The notes below the pieces were generated by a model, which saw nothing but the letters and a program-made list of their open reading frames with translations, had not been told where the DNA came from and did not search any database. Shown in pieces: positions 30,015-40,327 of a stretch of DNA of 57,630 nt; positions within the stretch are counted from its first letter, which is position 1, and each line of letters starts with the position of its first letter. Origin of the DNA: Methylococcaceae bacterium (lineage in GTDB: Bacteria > Pseudomonadota > Gammaproteobacteria > Methylococcales > Methylomonadaceae); assembly GCA_014191975.1 (NCBI GenBank), contig BJHG01000005.1:1-57630 (forward strand). Direction: 5' to 3'. The translations under genes were made by a program, and so were the position numbers.

Positions 30015-30080
30015 GTTTATTTCCTTTTGATTATAATTATTTCTTTTTTTGATTATAGTTATTTCTTTCCTGATTATATT
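30008..30080 (-). repeat. 21-bp tandem repeat spanning the edd start site
   Basis: Units begin at 30008, 30029, 30050 and, partly, 30071 with a GATT(A)-leading 21-base pattern. On the minus strand each unit resembles the edd ribosome site and start (AAAAGAAATAATTATAATC versus AAAAGGAAATAAACATGAATC), with ATA in place of ATG in the upstream units. Confidence 0.7.
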
Positions 30081-30179
30081 ACAAAGAAAGCTAAAATCGT
30101 TTAGAAACTTAGCTCGTGCCTAAAATTAGAAACTTAGGTAAAATCCACCGCTTTAATTCTTTCCTAAATTTAATCATCA

Positions 30180-31556
30180 ATGAAAATAGTCATTTTAGGT
30201 GCAGGCGTTACAGGTGCTTCGGTTGCTGAAGCGTTGGCAAGCGAAGAAAACGATATTGTTGTCGTAGATTTTCGAGCAGATTTACTTGAAGCACTCAAAG
30301 AACGTTTTGACATTGCTACGGTAACAGGTAATGCGGCGCATCCCAGTGTTTTAGAGCAAGCAGGCATTGGCAATACAGATATGGTCATTGCCGTTACGGA
30401 CAGAGACGAAACGAATATGCTCGCGTGCTTAATCATTAACACGCTTTATAGCAAACCGAAAACAATTGCACGAGTTCGTGCGATGGATTATCTCAAAAAT
30501 CCTCGCTTATTTGGTCCAAATGGTATTCCAGTTGATGTCGTGATTAGTCCTGAACAAATTGTGATGAACTCAATTCGCAATCTCATCGAATTCCCAGGTG
30601 CGTTACAAGTGTCAGAATTCGCAAATGGTTTAGTTCGATTATTTTCAGTCAAAATAGTTGCAAATGGTATTTTGACAGGCAAAAAAATTAAAACGCTCAA
30701 AGAGCGATTGGTTAGCGGTAAAACACGCGTAGTCGCTATTTTTCGATACGGAAAACCACTTTATGTTAATGGTGACGCAACGATTGAAACAGGGGATGAA
30801 GTTTTTTTTGTTGCGCCACGTGAAGAAGTGCACCGTGTTTTAAAAGAATTGGGTAAATTAGAAGCCCCCATAAAACGGATTATTATCGCGGGTGGCGGTC
30901 ATGTTGGAAAACGTTTGGCGTTAGCATTAGAAAATAAGCATCAAGTTAAAATCATCGAACGCGATTCCAAGCGTGCTAAAAAAATTGCTAATGATTTAGA
31001 TAATACCGTTGTGTTACTTGGCGATTGTGCCGATGAAAAACTTTTACTTGATGAATCCATTGAAGATACGGATTTATTTTGTGCGATTACCAATAACGAT
31101 GGTGCGAATATTATTGCAGCCTCGTTGGCGAAACGTTTAGGCGCACGAAAAACGATTTGCTTATTGAATCACATCTCTTACACAAAATTGTTGCCAGGCA
31201 CAGGCATTGATGCCGTCGTATTACCCAATCAAGAAACCTTAGGCAGTATTTTGAAGCACGTCCGAAAAGGCGATGTTGCAGAAGTAAGTTCACTTTGTGG
31301 TGGAACAGCAGAAGCAATTGAAGCAATTGCACATCATAATGACGAAGAGGGTTCAGTTGTTGGCAAGCGTGTCGATTCGATTCGATTCCCGGATGGCATT
31401 GTGATGGGGGCATTGATTCGTGAAAATGTCGTTATTTCAATTCATCACGACACAGTTTTTAAAGAAGATGATCATGTAATTATGTTTGCGATGGATAAAA
31501 AATTGATTCCGCACATTGAAAAATCTTTTCAGCCCATTAAAAACAAGGTGATCTGA
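30180..31556 (+). CDS. trkA: TrkA, NAD-binding regulator of potassium uptake
   Basis: TrkA is the cytosolic gating subunit of the Trk potassium transporter. The 458-residue protein has two RCK units, each with a Rossmann site: MKIVILGAGVTGASVAEAL at the start and IIIAGGGHVGKRLALALE near 234. Each Rossmann part is followed by a TrkA-C domain. It directly precedes trkH; the trkH ATG starts one base before the trkA stop ends (TGATG). Confidence 0.96.
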   Translation: MKIVILGAGVTGASVAEALASEENDIVVVDFRADLLEALKERFDIATVTGNAAHPSVLEQAGIGNTDMVIAVTDRDETNMLACLIINTLYSKPKTIARVRAMDYLKNPRLFGPNGIPVDVVISPEQIVMNSIRNLIEFPGALQVSEFANGLVRLFSVKIVANGILTGKKIKTLKERLVSGKTRVVAIFRYGKPLYVNGDATIETGDEVFFVAPREEVHRVLKELGKLEAPIKRIIIAGGGHVGKRLALALENKHQVKIIERDSKRAKKIANDLDNTVVLLGDCADEKLLLDESIEDTDLFCAITNNDGANIIAASLAKRLGARKTICLLNHISYTKLLPGTGIDAVVLPNQETLGSILKHVRKGDVAEVSSLCGGTAEAIEAIAHHNDEEGSVVGKRVDSIRFPDGIVMGALIRENVVISIHHDTVFKEDDHVIMFAMDKKLIPHIEKSFQPIKNKVI

Positions 31557-33013
31557 TGCGTTCAATTTTTACACTAATTCATGTTCTTGGTTTGGTCACT
31601 ATGGGATTTAGTGGATTAATGATGACGTGTTTTCTCACGTCTTATTTTAATAATGACGGGGTGACACAAGCCTTTTCGGATGCGATGTTAATTTCTTTTG
31701 GCATCGGGGCATTAATGTTTTTATCTACGTTAAAAAGTCCTAAAAAATTATCACGCCAAGCAGGTTTCTTGCTAGTTGCAATGACGTGGTCACTCAGTCC
31801 AATGATTTGTACATTACCTTTATTGTTAGCCTTGCCGAATTTGACATTTGTTGATGCTTATTTTGAAACAATGTCTGGTTTGACCACAACGGGAGCAACA
31901 ATTCTGAGTGGTTTAGATACACTTCCTATGTCACTCAATTTGTGGCGACACGAATTAAATTGGATTGCAGGGATGGGGATTATTATTTTTGCGATTGCAA
32001 TTTTGCCAATGCTGGGAATTGGTGGAATGCAACTTTATAAAGCGGAAGCACCTGGCTCTGTGAAAGAATCTGATTTACCACCGCGAATTGCTCAAACTGC
32101 AAAAGCACTTTGGATTGTGTACGCAGGAATTTCGTTGGCATGTATTTTATCGTTAAAATTGGCAGGAATGAATTGGTTTGATGCGATTTGCCATGCGTTT
32201 TCAGCGATGAGTTTGGGCGGAATGTCTACGCACGATAACAGTGTTGGTTTTTTTAATTCAGTCCCAATTGAGGTGGTGTTAACGATTTTTCAATTACTCG
32301 CTGCGATTAATTTTGCGACACATTTTGTCGCCTTACGAAAATTTTCATTAAGACCTTATAGTGTCGATATGGAAGCACGATATTTCTTATTGTTGGTGTT
32401 GAGTAGCTGTCTTTTAGCCGCAGGCGTTTTGCAATACGAAGGTACTTATCCTGATTTTTTGACGGCATTGCGTCATGCGTCGTTTAACCTTGTCACGATT
32501 GCGACAGACTGCGGTTTTGCAAGCCAAGATTTTAATCAGTGGCCAGTTTTTGTCCCCGTTTGGATGTTGTTTTTAAGTTGCTTATCCGCTTCTTCTGGTT
32601 CGACAGGCGGTGGGATTCGAATGATTCGAACAATTATTTTGATTAAACAAGCCCGATTGGAAATGTTTAAATTTATTCATCCCTTTGCGATTCGCCCGAT
32701 GAAAATTGGTGATGCGATAATTAGTAACAACATTATTACGTCGGTCATGGGATTTATTTTTCTATATTTCATTTGTATCGTAATTTTGATTTTTTCGTTA
32801 TTGTTGTCTGGATTGGATTTTATGTCTTCATTTTCAGCCATTATTGCGTGTTTCAACAACGCAGGCCCTGGTTTAAACTTAGTCGGGCCGGCTACTAATT
32901 ACAGCGTTTTGAACGATTTTCAAACTGGTATTTGTACTTTTGCGATGTTGCTTGGACGGGTTCAAATTTTCTCCATTATTATTTTGTTTGTGCCTGAGTT
33001 TTGGCGTAAATAA
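31556..33013 (+). CDS. trkH: TrkH, potassium channel subunit
   Basis: TrkH forms the membrane pathway for K+ uptake. The 485-residue protein has about ten spans and four selectivity-filter-like P loops, including FETMSGLTTTGAT near 102-114, HAFSAMSLGGMSTHD, IATDCGFAS and FNNAGPGLNLVG. SSGSTGGGIRMIRTI is the intramembrane loop typical of the family. It is cotranscribed with trkA. A second stretch of 51 bp separates it from cca. Confidence 0.96.
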   Translation: MRSIFTLIHVLGLVTMGFSGLMMTCFLTSYFNNDGVTQAFSDAMLISFGIGALMFLSTLKSPKKLSRQAGFLLVAMTWSLSPMICTLPLLLALPNLTFVDAYFETMSGLTTTGATILSGLDTLPMSLNLWRHELNWIAGMGIIIFAIAILPMLGIGGMQLYKAEAPGSVKESDLPPRIAQTAKALWIVYAGISLACILSLKLAGMNWFDAICHAFSAMSLGGMSTHDNSVGFFNSVPIEVVLTIFQLLAAINFATHFVALRKFSLRPYSVDMEARYFLLLVLSSCLLAAGVLQYEGTYPDFLTALRHASFNLVTIATDCGFASQDFNQWPVFVPVWMLFLSCLSASSGSTGGGIRMIRTIILIKQARLEMFKFIHPFAIRPMKIGDAIISNNIITSVMGFIFLYFICIVILIFSLLLSGLDFMSSFSAIIACFNNAGPGLNLVGPATNYSVLNDFQTGICTFAMLLGRVQIFSIIILFVPEFWRK

Positions 33014-33064
33014 TAGCTGTTTTACTACAATGTTTCATTCGAAAACCTGACAATTTGAAATTTT

Positions 33065-34300
33065 ATGAAAACATATCTTGTTGGCGGCGCAGTCCGCGAT
33101 ACACTATTAAATCGTCCCGTCACCGAACGTGATTGGGTCGTTTTGGGCGAAACACCTGAATCTATGTTGAAGCATGGATTTCGGGCAGTGGGCAAAGATT
33201 TTCCTGTTTTTTTACATCCAACAACCAACGAAGAATATGCGTTAGCTCGAATAGAGCGTAAAACAGCAAAAGGCTACAAAGGTTTTAGTGTTGATGCATC
33301 ACCTGATGTGACACTAGAGCAAGATTTATTACGGCGTGATTTAACTATTAACGCAATTGCCATGACGGAACAAGGTGAATTAATTGATCCTTATGGTGGA
33401 CAGCGTGATTTAGAAAAGCGTTTGTTTCGCCATGTTTCACCCGCCTTTTCAGAAGATCCTGTTCGTATTTTACGACTGGCTCGCTTTGCCGCTCGTTATG
33501 CGTCACTTGGTTTTACCATCGCAGATGAAACACATATTTTAATGCGTGAAATGGTTGAGGCAGGTGAAGTTGATGCACTTGTTCCTGAGCGAATTTGGGC
33601 AGAAACCGTTAAGTCTTTGGGCGAAACAAGACCATCTGCTTTTTTTTATACATTGAAAGACTGTGGTGCGTTAGCAAAGATGTTCCCTGAGCTTGACGCA
33701 CTTTTTGGTCTATCACAGCCTGAAAGTTATAATCCTGAAATTGATTGGGGTGTGCATAGTTTAATGGCGTTAGATCAGGCTGCTTTATTATCATCAAAAT
33801 TAGAAGTACGATTTGCGACATTGGTTCATGATTTAGGCAATGTAGCTTCATCAAAAGATAATTTGTCACATCATTATGGTCACGAATTAAAAGGCGTGCT
33901 GATTGTTGAAAAAATGTGTCAGCGTTTGCGGATTCCAAATGACTTTAAAAAACTCGCTTTGCACGTCACCCAATATCATACACATTGTCATAAAGTAAGA
34001 GAATTGCGTGCGACGACATTAGTCGACTTATTACAAGTATTAGGTGCATTTAAGCCCAAACATAATTTACAAGATTTTCTTTTTGCCTGCGAAGCGGATA
34101 CGAGAGGGCGATTAGGTTTTGAAAATACCGATTATTCACAATCATTTTTTCTTAAAAAAGTGGCTAAATACGGGACTAATATCGACTCACAAGAAGTTTT
34201 AAATCTTGGTTTGAAAGGTAAAAAAATTGGTGACGCGATTCGGCGATTGCGTGTTACGGCAGTGAATGAACTTTTAAGTTCGCACCAAAATCAGCTCTAA
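33065..34300 (+). CDS. cca: CCA-adding tRNA nucleotidyltransferase with HD domain
   Basis: This enzyme repairs or adds the CCA end of tRNAs. The 411-residue class II protein begins [20 protein letters not shown], with RDWVVLG supplying the catalytic acids, [12 protein letters not shown], and DLVHDLGN/HYGHE marking the C-terminal HD phosphohydrolase domain. The window's tRNA genes already encode CCA, so a repair role is likely. Its 3' end overlaps the convergent ypjD gene by 27 bp. Confidence 0.96.
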   Translation: MKTYLVGGAVRDTLLNRPVTERDWVVLGETPESMLKHGFRAVGKDFPVFLHPTTNEEYALARIERKTAKGYKGFSVDASPDVTLEQDLLRRDLTINAIAMTEQGELIDPYGGQRDLEKRLFRHVSPAFSEDPVRILRLARFAARYASLGFTIADETHILMREMVEAGEVDALVPERIWAETVKSLGETRPSAFFYTLKDCGALAKMFPELDALFGLSQPESYNPEIDWGVHSLMALDQAALLSSKLEVRFATLVHDLGNVASSKDNLSHHYGHELKGVLIVEKMCQRLRIPNDFKKLALHVTQYHTHCHKVRELRATTLVDLLQVLGAFKPKHNLQDFLFACEADTRGRLGFENTDYSQSFFLKKVAKYGTNIDSQEVLNLGLKGKKIGDAIRRLRVTAVNELLSSHQNQL

Positions 34301-35068
34301 AACAAATTTGCTACCAAAATAGCTTAATAATAAAAATAAAAATCCCACTAAAATCCAATTCACCGCAACACGTCCCCGCCAACCATAACGCTGCCGTCCG
34401 ATTAAAATTGCACAAAATATCACCCATGCTAAAAGTGATAAAACGGTTTTATGTACCAAATGTTGGGCAAATAAATCATGCAAAAATAAAAAACCCGTTC
34501 CTAACGATAAAGATAAGACAAAAACACCCGAAGCAATCATTTGAAATAATAACGTTTCCATTGATTGTAATGATGGCAATAATAAAATAAATTTTGTAGG
34601 AGGGTGTTGCTTCAGCTGCTTATTTTGTATTTTTAATAAAATCGCTTGAATAGCCGCAATCGTCAATAAGCTAAACGCTAAAATGGAGGTTGAAATATGA
34701 ATCCCCATAGCACCTGTATGAACTGGAAGTAAATGCGGCAACGGATTTATTATCACATCTAAGCCTAAAATAATGGCAGCCATTGGAAACACAATGATCC
34801 CCAGTTTTTCGACTGGTTTCGTCAACGCGGTAAGTAATAAAACCAGTGCCACACCTAATATATTTAAAGATGCCACGCTCAAAATACTAAAACTAAAACC
34901 ATTTTGTTGTTGGCAAAGCAAGCCGATATAAAGCGTCTGCAAAGCAACGGCTAGCCACGCAAATAAAAGAGACGTGTTTTTCTTATCAATGGTTCGTAAT
35001 TGCCACACCAAATACCCCGTGTTGATGCCGTAAGCCAACATCGAACTGATTGCAATAAATTTCATCAT
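34274..35068 (-). CDS. ypjD: YpjD/CcsA-like heme-handling membrane protein
   Basis: The 264-residue protein has seven or eight membrane spans and the CcsA-type pattern, with conserved His in [20 protein letters not shown] and [16 protein letters not shown] that could hold heme at the membrane face. The YpjD branch is found next to ffh in many gammaproteobacteria, as here (divergent). Its exact role is not established. It overlaps the cca 3' end. Confidence 0.88.
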   Translation of the reverse strand: MMKFIAISSMLAYGINTGYLVWQLRTIDKKNTSLLFAWLAVALQTLYIGLLCQQQNGFSFSILSVASLNILGVALVLLLTALTKPVEKLGIIVFPMAAIILGLDVIINPLPHLLPVHTGAMGIHISTSILAFSLLTIAAIQAILLKIQNKQLKQHPPTKFILLLPSLQSMETLLFQMIASGVFVLSLSLGTGFLFLHDLFAQHLVHKTVLSLLAWVIFCAILIGRQRYGWRGRVAVNWILVGFLFLLLSYFGSKFVLELILVRT

Positions 35069-35201
35069 AACTAAACCTCACTAACGTTAATGCGTTGCGC
35101 CTTTTGCCTGTTTAAGCGATATGTTACTATAACATTTGAACGTCAAGCCGACAGTGTGTTGGTTTGTTTTTTTATCTGCGTTATTCATTTTGAGTCACAC
35201 C

Positions 35202-36557
35202 ATGTTTGATAATTTAACCCAACGCCTAAGTGGAACCCTTAAAAAGCTTAAAGGCGAATCACGTTTTACTGAAAGCAATATAAAAGACACGTTACAAGAA
35301 GTGCGCGCCGCTTTATTGGAAGCGGATGTCGCTTTACCTGTCGTTACCGATTTTCTCGAAAATTTAAAAACGGGCGCGTTGGGTAAAGATGTTCAAAACA
35401 GCTTAACACCTGGTCAAGCCATGATTAAATTAGTTCACGCTGAACTAATCAAAGTTATGGGCGAAAAAAACGAAAGTTTAAATCTCAATGCCCAGCCGCC
35501 AGCCGTTATTTTAATGGCTGGTTTGCAAGGGGCGGGTAAAACTACAACCGTTGCGAAATTAGGTCGCTGGTTACAAGAAAATAATAAGAAAAAAGTTGGT
35601 GTAGTCAGTGCTGACGTTTACCGCCCAGCGGCAATTAAGCAGTTACAAATGCTTGCAGCTGAAGTGGATTTAGTCTTTTTTGACAGTGACATTACCCAAA
35701 AACCAATTGATATTGCAACAAATGCGATTGACGCGGCAAAACGTAAATTTTTAGATGTTATTATTATCGATACTGCGGGACGCTTGCATATTGATGATGA
35801 AATGATGGGCGAAATTAAAGCGTTGCACGCGGCTATTAACCCAATTGAAACTTTGTTCATTGTCGATAGTATGACAGGACAAGACGCTGCAAATACCGCG
35901 AAAGCTTTTAATGTTGCTTTGCCTTTAACAGGAATTATTTTAACGAAAGCTGATGGTGATGCACGCGGCGGGGCGGCGTTATCCATTCGTCAAATTACGG
36001 GTAAGCCGATTAAATTTATCGGGATGGGTGAAAAAACGAACGCGTTAGAGCCGTTCTATCCGGATCGATTAGCGTCACGTATTTTAGATATGGGCGATAT
36101 GCTCAGTTTAATTGAGCAAATTGAACAAAATGTTGATAAAGAAAAAGCACAAAAACTTGTTGATAAGCTTAAAAAAGGCAAAAGTTTTGACCTCGAAGAT
36201 TTTCGTGAACAACTGGTTGAAATGCAAAAAATGGGTGGCATTGGTTCAATGATGGACAAATTGCCGGGCATGAAAGCGATGCCGTTGGAAGTAAAAGAAA
36301 AAATGAATGATAAATTATTGGCGCGGCAAATTGGTGTTATCAATTCGATGACGATGAAAGAGCGTCGATTTCCAGATTTGATTAAAGGCAACCGTAAAAA
36401 ACGGATTGCAGACGGTTGTGCTCAAGAATTGAGCGACGTAAATCGGATGCTGAAGCAGTTTATGATGATGCAGAAAATGATGAAAAAGCTTAAATCTGGC
36501 AATATGGCAAACATGGTGCGTGGCGTAAAGAGTCAAATGCGTGGAATGACACGTTAG
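35202..36557 (+). CDS. ffh: Signal recognition particle protein Ffh
   Basis: Ffh with 4.5S RNA brings ribosomes making membrane proteins to FtsY. From ATG 35202 (MFDNLTQRLSGTLKKLKGES) it is 451 residues: N domain, GTPase with GLQGAGKTTTVAKLGRW (G1), DTAGRLHID (G3) and TKADGDARGG (G4), then the Met-rich M domain with KLPGMKAMPLEVKEKM and the RNA-binding stretch near 370-430. An earlier in-frame ATG would add a hydrophobic leader not found in the family, so 35202 is preferred. Confidence 0.97.
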   Translation: MFDNLTQRLSGTLKKLKGESRFTESNIKDTLQEVRAALLEADVALPVVTDFLENLKTGALGKDVQNSLTPGQAMIKLVHAELIKVMGEKNESLNLNAQPPAVILMAGLQGAGKTTTVAKLGRWLQENNKKKVGVVSADVYRPAAIKQLQMLAAEVDLVFFDSDITQKPIDIATNAIDAAKRKFLDVIIIDTAGRLHIDDEMMGEIKALHAAINPIETLFIVDSMTGQDAANTAKAFNVALPLTGIILTKADGDARGGAALSIRQITGKPIKFIGMGEKTNALEPFYPDRLASRILDMGDMLSLIEQIEQNVDKEKAQKLVDKLKKGKSFDLEDFREQLVEMQKMGGIGSMMDKLPGMKAMPLEVKEKMNDKLLARQIGVINSMTMKERRFPDLIKGNRKKRIADGCAQELSDVNRMLKQFMMMQKMMKKLKSGNMANMVRGVKSQMRGMTR

Positions 36558-36574
36558 GTTTTTAGCGTTTTATG

Positions 36575-36602
36575 TTGTTTTATCAGTGAAAATGCGTAAA
36601 AT
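36575..36602 (+). promoter_or_regulatory. Sigma-70-type promoter before rpsP
   Basis: TTGTTT (36575-36580), a 16-bp spacer and TAAAAT (36597-36602) lie about 40 bp before the rpsP start. This is the likely promoter of rpsP-rimM-trmD-rplS. Confidence 0.5.
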
Positions 36603-36641
36603 GACACGATTTATTCTAATTAATTATTTAGAGGTTATGAG

Positions 36642-36893
36642 ATGGTAACTATTCGTTTATCAAGAGGCGGTTCTAAAAATCGTCCGTTTTATCAAATTGT
36701 TGTAACAGACAGCCGTAACAGCCGTGATGGTCGTTACATTGAACGTGTTGGCTTTTTCAATCCATTAGCACGTGGTCAAGAAGAACGTTTACGTTTAGAC
36801 AACGCGCGTGTTGATCATTGGAAAGCAAACGGTGCACAGCCTTCTGAACGTGTTGCAAAATTGATTAAAGATTCGTTGAAAGTTACTGCGTAA
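36642..36893 (+). CDS. rpsP: 30S ribosomal protein S16
   Basis: An 83-residue S16 with the family start [20 protein letters not shown] and [14 protein letters not shown]. It opens the conserved rpsP-rimM-trmD-rplS operon. The ribosome site GAGG precedes the ATG. Confidence 0.98.
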   Translation: MVTIRLSRGGSKNRPFYQIVVTDSRNSRDGRYIERVGFFNPLARGQEERLRLDNARVDHWKANGAQPSERVAKLIKDSLKVTA

Positions 36894-36899
36894 TTACTT

Positions 36900-37409
36900 T
36901 TGATCGAGCAAAAATTGTTACACGTTGGGAAAGTTTCTGGCGTTTTCGGTATTAAGGGCTGGGTAAAAGTTTTTTCTTTTACGGGCTACCGCGAAGATAT
37001 TTTGCGCTATTCTCCTTGGTTATTGAAAAAAAATGGCACGACAAAAACTGTTGAGGTTATGACAGGACAATTGCAAAACCAGTTAGTGGTTGCACAAATA
37101 AAAGGCGTTGACGATAGAAATGCTGCCGAAGCTCTAATGGGTTGGGAAATTTTCATTGATTCTAATCAATTACCTAGTGCGAAACAAGGCGAGTATTACT
37201 GGTCAGATTTAATTGGTTTACAGGTTGAAAATACCGAAGGCGTGGTTTTGGGTTTTATTGAAGGTTTGCTAGAAACAGGCGCAAATGATGTCATTATTGT
37301 GCAAGGCAATGAACGTCAACATGCAATCCCATTTATCCAGCCAAAAGTTGTGTTAAAAATTGACTTAATTGTTCGGAAAATGTGGGTTGATTGGGATGCA
37401 GATTTTTAA
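36900..37409 (+). CDS. rimM: Ribosome maturation factor RimM
   Basis: RimM assists 30S head assembly through S19. The 169-residue protein has the N-terminal beta barrel (VGKVSGVFGIKGWVKVFSFT) and a PRC-barrel C-terminal half (YYWSDLIGLQVENTEGVVLG). The start appears to be TTG at 36900, since no ATG or GTG lies between the rpsP stop and the conserved region. The trmD ATG follows its stop codon at once. Confidence 0.96.
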   Translation: MIEQKLLHVGKVSGVFGIKGWVKVFSFTGYREDILRYSPWLLKKNGTTKTVEVMTGQLQNQLVVAQIKGVDDRNAAEALMGWEIFIDSNQLPSAKQGEYYWSDLIGLQVENTEGVVLGFIEGLLETGANDVIIVQGNERQHAIPFIQPKVVLKIDLIVRKMWVDWDADF

Positions 37410-38144
37410 ATGCGTTTTGATGTCATAACGCTCTTTCCTGAAATGGTGCTGCAAGCGGCACAAGTCGGTGTAACCGGAAAAGCCATTGAAAATGCGATTG
37501 TGGCGTTGAATGTTTGGAATCCGCGAGATTATACGCACGACAAACATAAAACTGTTGATGATAGACCATTTGGTGGTGGGCAAGGTATGGTGATGAAATA
37601 TCAGCCTTTGCATGATGCAGTGATGGCTTTGAAAGTTGATGCCAAGCCTGATTGCAAAGTTGTATATTTGAGTCCGCAAGGCAAACCATTAACTCAAGCA
37701 TTACTTCATGAAGCTAGTGAATTATCGCAACTGATTTTAGTCGCTGGACGTTACGAAGGACTAGACGAAAGATTTCTTCAACGCGATTGCGATGAAGAAT
37801 GGTCACTCGGCGATTATGTAATTAGTGGTGGTGAACTTGCTGCGTTGATTGTAATTGACGGTATTACTCGATTATTACCGAATGTGCTGGGTAATAAAAA
37901 ATCGGCTCTACAAGATTCTCATAGTGATGGTTTACTTGATTATCCTCAATATACACGACCCGAAGTAATTGATAGTCAGGCTGTTCCAGATGTGTTGCTC
38001 AGTGGAAATCATTCTGAAATTGCACGCTGGCGAATGAAACAAGCGTTAGGGCGAACGTGGCAAAAACGTCCCGATTTATTAAACAAAAAAACATTAAGTG
38101 CCGAGCAAGAAAGCTTGTTGGTGCAATTTAAAGAAGTGGACTAG
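37410..38144 (+). CDS. trmD: tRNA (guanine-N1)-methyltransferase TrmD
   Basis: TrmD methylates G37 of tRNAs to prevent frameshifting. The 244-residue protein shows the trefoil-knot SAM site (LVAGRYEGLDERF and WSLGDYVISGGELAAL) and the start MRFDVITLFPEMV. It lies between rimM (0 bp gap) and rplS (9 bp gap). Confidence 0.98.
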   Translation: MRFDVITLFPEMVLQAAQVGVTGKAIENAIVALNVWNPRDYTHDKHKTVDDRPFGGGQGMVMKYQPLHDAVMALKVDAKPDCKVVYLSPQGKPLTQALLHEASELSQLILVAGRYEGLDERFLQRDCDEEWSLGDYVISGGELAALIVIDGITRLLPNVLGNKKSALQDSHSDGLLDYPQYTRPEVIDSQAVPDVLLSGNHSEIARWRMKQALGRTWQKRPDLLNKKTLSAEQESLLVQFKEVD

Positions 38145-38153
38145 GGTGTAAAA

Positions 38154-38507
38154 ATGAACATTATTGACGAATTAGAAAAAGCACAAATGAAACAAATTCC
38201 TGATTTCAAATCAGGCGATACCGTTATAGTTCAAGTTCGTATTAAAGAAGGTGAACGTGAACGTATTCAAGCATTTGAAGGTGTTGTGATTGCGATGCGT
38301 AATCGCGGATTAAATTCTGCATTCACTGTGCGTAAAATTTCACATGGCACAGGTGTTGAGCGTGTTTTCCAAACACACAGCAACATTATCAGTGAAATTA
38401 TTGTGAAGCGTCGTGGTGCGGTTCGTCGTGCTAAATTGTATTACTTGCGCGACTTGACGGGTAGAAAAGCACGTATCAAAGAAAAATTAGCTGTTAAAGC
38501 AGCATAA
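38154..38507 (+). CDS. rplS: 50S ribosomal protein L19
   Basis: A 117-residue L19 with [40 protein letters not shown] and [20 protein letters not shown]. Last gene of the operon; a strong terminator follows at 38530. Confidence 0.98.
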   Translation: MNIIDELEKAQMKQIPDFKSGDTVIVQVRIKEGERERIQAFEGVVIAMRNRGLNSAFTVRKISHGTGVERVFQTHSNIISEIIVKRRGAVRRAKLYYLRDLTGRKARIKEKLAVKAA

Positions 38508-38529
38508 TTTTATAATTTGTTACTCTATA

Positions 38530-38557
38530 AAAAGGCAGCTTCCAGCTGCCTTTTTTG
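38530..38557. terminator. Terminator after rplS, shared with convergent ubiD
   Basis: AAAAGGCAGCT pairs with AGCTGCCTTTT around a TCC loop, followed by T residues; the A-rich 5' side makes it work on both strands. Confidence 0.9.
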
Positions 38558-38564
38558 TTTCTAG

Positions 38565-40022
38565 CTATAACTGTGACCAGATATCATTCACACGCTGAAT
38601 AATATCTGGTGACATCGTAATTGTTTTACCCCATTCCCTGTTCGTTTCCCCCACCCATTTATTCGTCGCATCGAAACCAACTTTTGAGCCCAAGCCAGAA
38701 ATCGGTGACGCAAAATCTAAATAATCAATTGGTGTATTTTCTAAAATCGTCAAATCACGCACAGGGTCCATTCGCGTGGTAATTGCCCAAATCACGTCTT
38801 GCCAATCGCGCACGTTAATATCGTCATCGACCACAATTACAAATTTCGTGTACATAAATTGCCGCAAATACGACCACGTTCCGAACATTACACGCTTGGC
38901 GTGACCGGCATATTGTTTTTTCATGCTGATAACGGCTATGCGATACGAACAGCCTTCGGGCGGCAAATAAAAATCCACAATTTCGGGGAATTGTTTTTGC
39001 AAAATGGGAATGAAAACCTCATTTAAAGCCACGCCTAAAATTGCTGGTTCATCGGGCGGACGACCGGTGTAAGTGCTGTGATAAATCGGATTATTTCGCT
39101 CAGTAATCGTTTCAATCGTGAAAACAGGAAATTCGCTAACTTCGTTGTAATAACCTGTGTGATCACCAAAAGGACCTTCAGGAGCCATTTCATTCGGATA
39201 AATAAAACCTTCCAAAACGATTTCCGCACTGGCGGGAACTTGTAAATTATTACTCAAACAATTCGTCAATTCGGTTTTGCTGCCGCGCAAAAGTCCTGCG
39301 AAGGCAAATTCTGAAAGCGAATCGGGAATTGGCGTTACCGCCGCCAAAATTGTGGCAGGATCGGCACCTAAAACCACTGTCACGGGAAACGGTTCATTCG
39401 GGTGCACAGTTTGCCATTCTTTAAAATCCAACGCGCCTCCACGATGAGCGAGCCAACGCATAATCGTTTTATTTTTTCCTAAAACTTGTTGACGATAAAC
39501 GCCCATATTTTGCCGTTCTTTATTCGGACCTTTCGTAATCACCAACGCCCAAGTAATAAGAGGTGCAATATCGTCAGGCCAGCAATGTTGAATCGGATAA
39601 CGCCCCAAATCTATTTCGTCACCACGTAATACATTTTCTTGGCACGCGGGATTTTTAATCATTTTTGGAGCCATATTCAATACTTGCTTCAACACAGGAA
39701 GTTTGTCCAAGGCGTCGCGGAATCCTTTTGGCGGTTCGGGTTCTTTCAAATACGCGAGCAATTTGCCAATTTCACGCAATTCTGTAATAGAATCTGCGCC
39801 CATTCCCATCGCGACGCGGTGGGGTGTGCCAAATAAATTTCCCAGCAACGGCACGTTATAGCCTTTCGGGCGTTCAAAAAGTAAAGCTTGTCCTTGTGCT
39901 TTTAGTGTACGGTCACAAATTTCAGTAATTTCTAAATGCGGATCCGCTTGATAAAGTGTACGTTTAAGTTCACCTTGTTTTTCGAGTTGAGCAATAAAGT
40001 CTCGTAGGTCGTGATATTTCAT
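38565..40022 (-). CDS. ubiD: UbiD, 4-hydroxy-3-polyprenylbenzoate decarboxylase
   Basis: UbiD removes the carboxyl group of the ubiquinone precursor using prenylated FMN supplied by UbiX. The 485-residue protein has the family motifs: [40 protein letters not shown], and the active-site region [20 protein letters not shown] near 285-304 with its conserved acids. UbiX is not in the window. It seems monocistronic. Confidence 0.96.
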   Translation of the reverse strand: MKYHDLRDFIAQLEKQGELKRTLYQADPHLEITEICDRTLKAQGQALLFERPKGYNVPLLGNLFGTPHRVAMGMGADSITELREIGKLLAYLKEPEPPKGFRDALDKLPVLKQVLNMAPKMIKNPACQENVLRGDEIDLGRYPIQHCWPDDIAPLITWALVITKGPNKERQNMGVYRQQVLGKNKTIMRWLAHRGGALDFKEWQTVHPNEPFPVTVVLGADPATILAAVTPIPDSLSEFAFAGLLRGSKTELTNCLSNNLQVPASAEIVLEGFIYPNEMAPEGPFGDHTGYYNEVSEFPVFTIETITERNNPIYHSTYTGRPPDEPAILGVALNEVFIPILQKQFPEIVDFYLPPEGCSYRIAVISMKKQYAGHAKRVMFGTWSYLRQFMYTKFVIVVDDDINVRDWQDVIWAITTRMDPVRDLTILENTPIDYLDFASPISGLGSKVGFDATNKWVGETNREWGKTITMSPDIIQRVNDIWSQL

Positions 40023-40140
40023 AATGTAATTTTAAAAATAATAATGAAAAGATAAACATATTGTAGCGTGGTTTTTTGTTTAAATTGGATTATCCAATCT
40101 ATGGCTAAAATCAATGCGTGAACGACAAATCCGCTTAATT

Positions 40141-40166
40141 TTTTGTCCTGATTACTGTTGATGGAT
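40141..40166 (+). repeat. 26-bp direct repeat, copy 1
   Basis: A 26-base segment recurs at 41344-41369 in the same orientation with three mismatches. This copy meets the 3' end of the SulP stump. The two copies bracket the carbonic anhydrase gene and part of its flanks. No matching insertion-sequence end is recognised. Confidence 0.6.
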
Positions 40167-40318
40167 CATATTGGCAATTCTGAGGTGGGGGCTAGCAACG
40201 CATAAGAAATTCCTTGCGTCACAGGCAAAACCGCCGTGATGATTCCAACGAATAAATCCCTGTGGAAATCAGCACGGCGGTAGGTTTTAAACCAAGTAAA
40301 AATTGGGAAGAAGATCAA
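40166..40318 (-). pseudogene. SulP-family anion transporter, N-terminal stump
   Basis: Starting just after the carbonic anhydrase stop, a 50-codon minus-strand frame reads PIFTWFKTYRRADFHRDLFV, then ITAVLPVTQGISYALLA. This is the start of SulP permeases (typically W...YRR.DL..DL.AG..VA....PQ..AYALLAG). It then stops at TGA 40166. SulP proteins have about 500 residues or more, so over 90% is missing. SulP genes beside beta-carbonic anhydrases usually encode bicarbonate or sulfate transporters, so this was probably a coupled pair. Confidence 0.75.
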
Positions 40319-40327
40319 AAGATGGTG

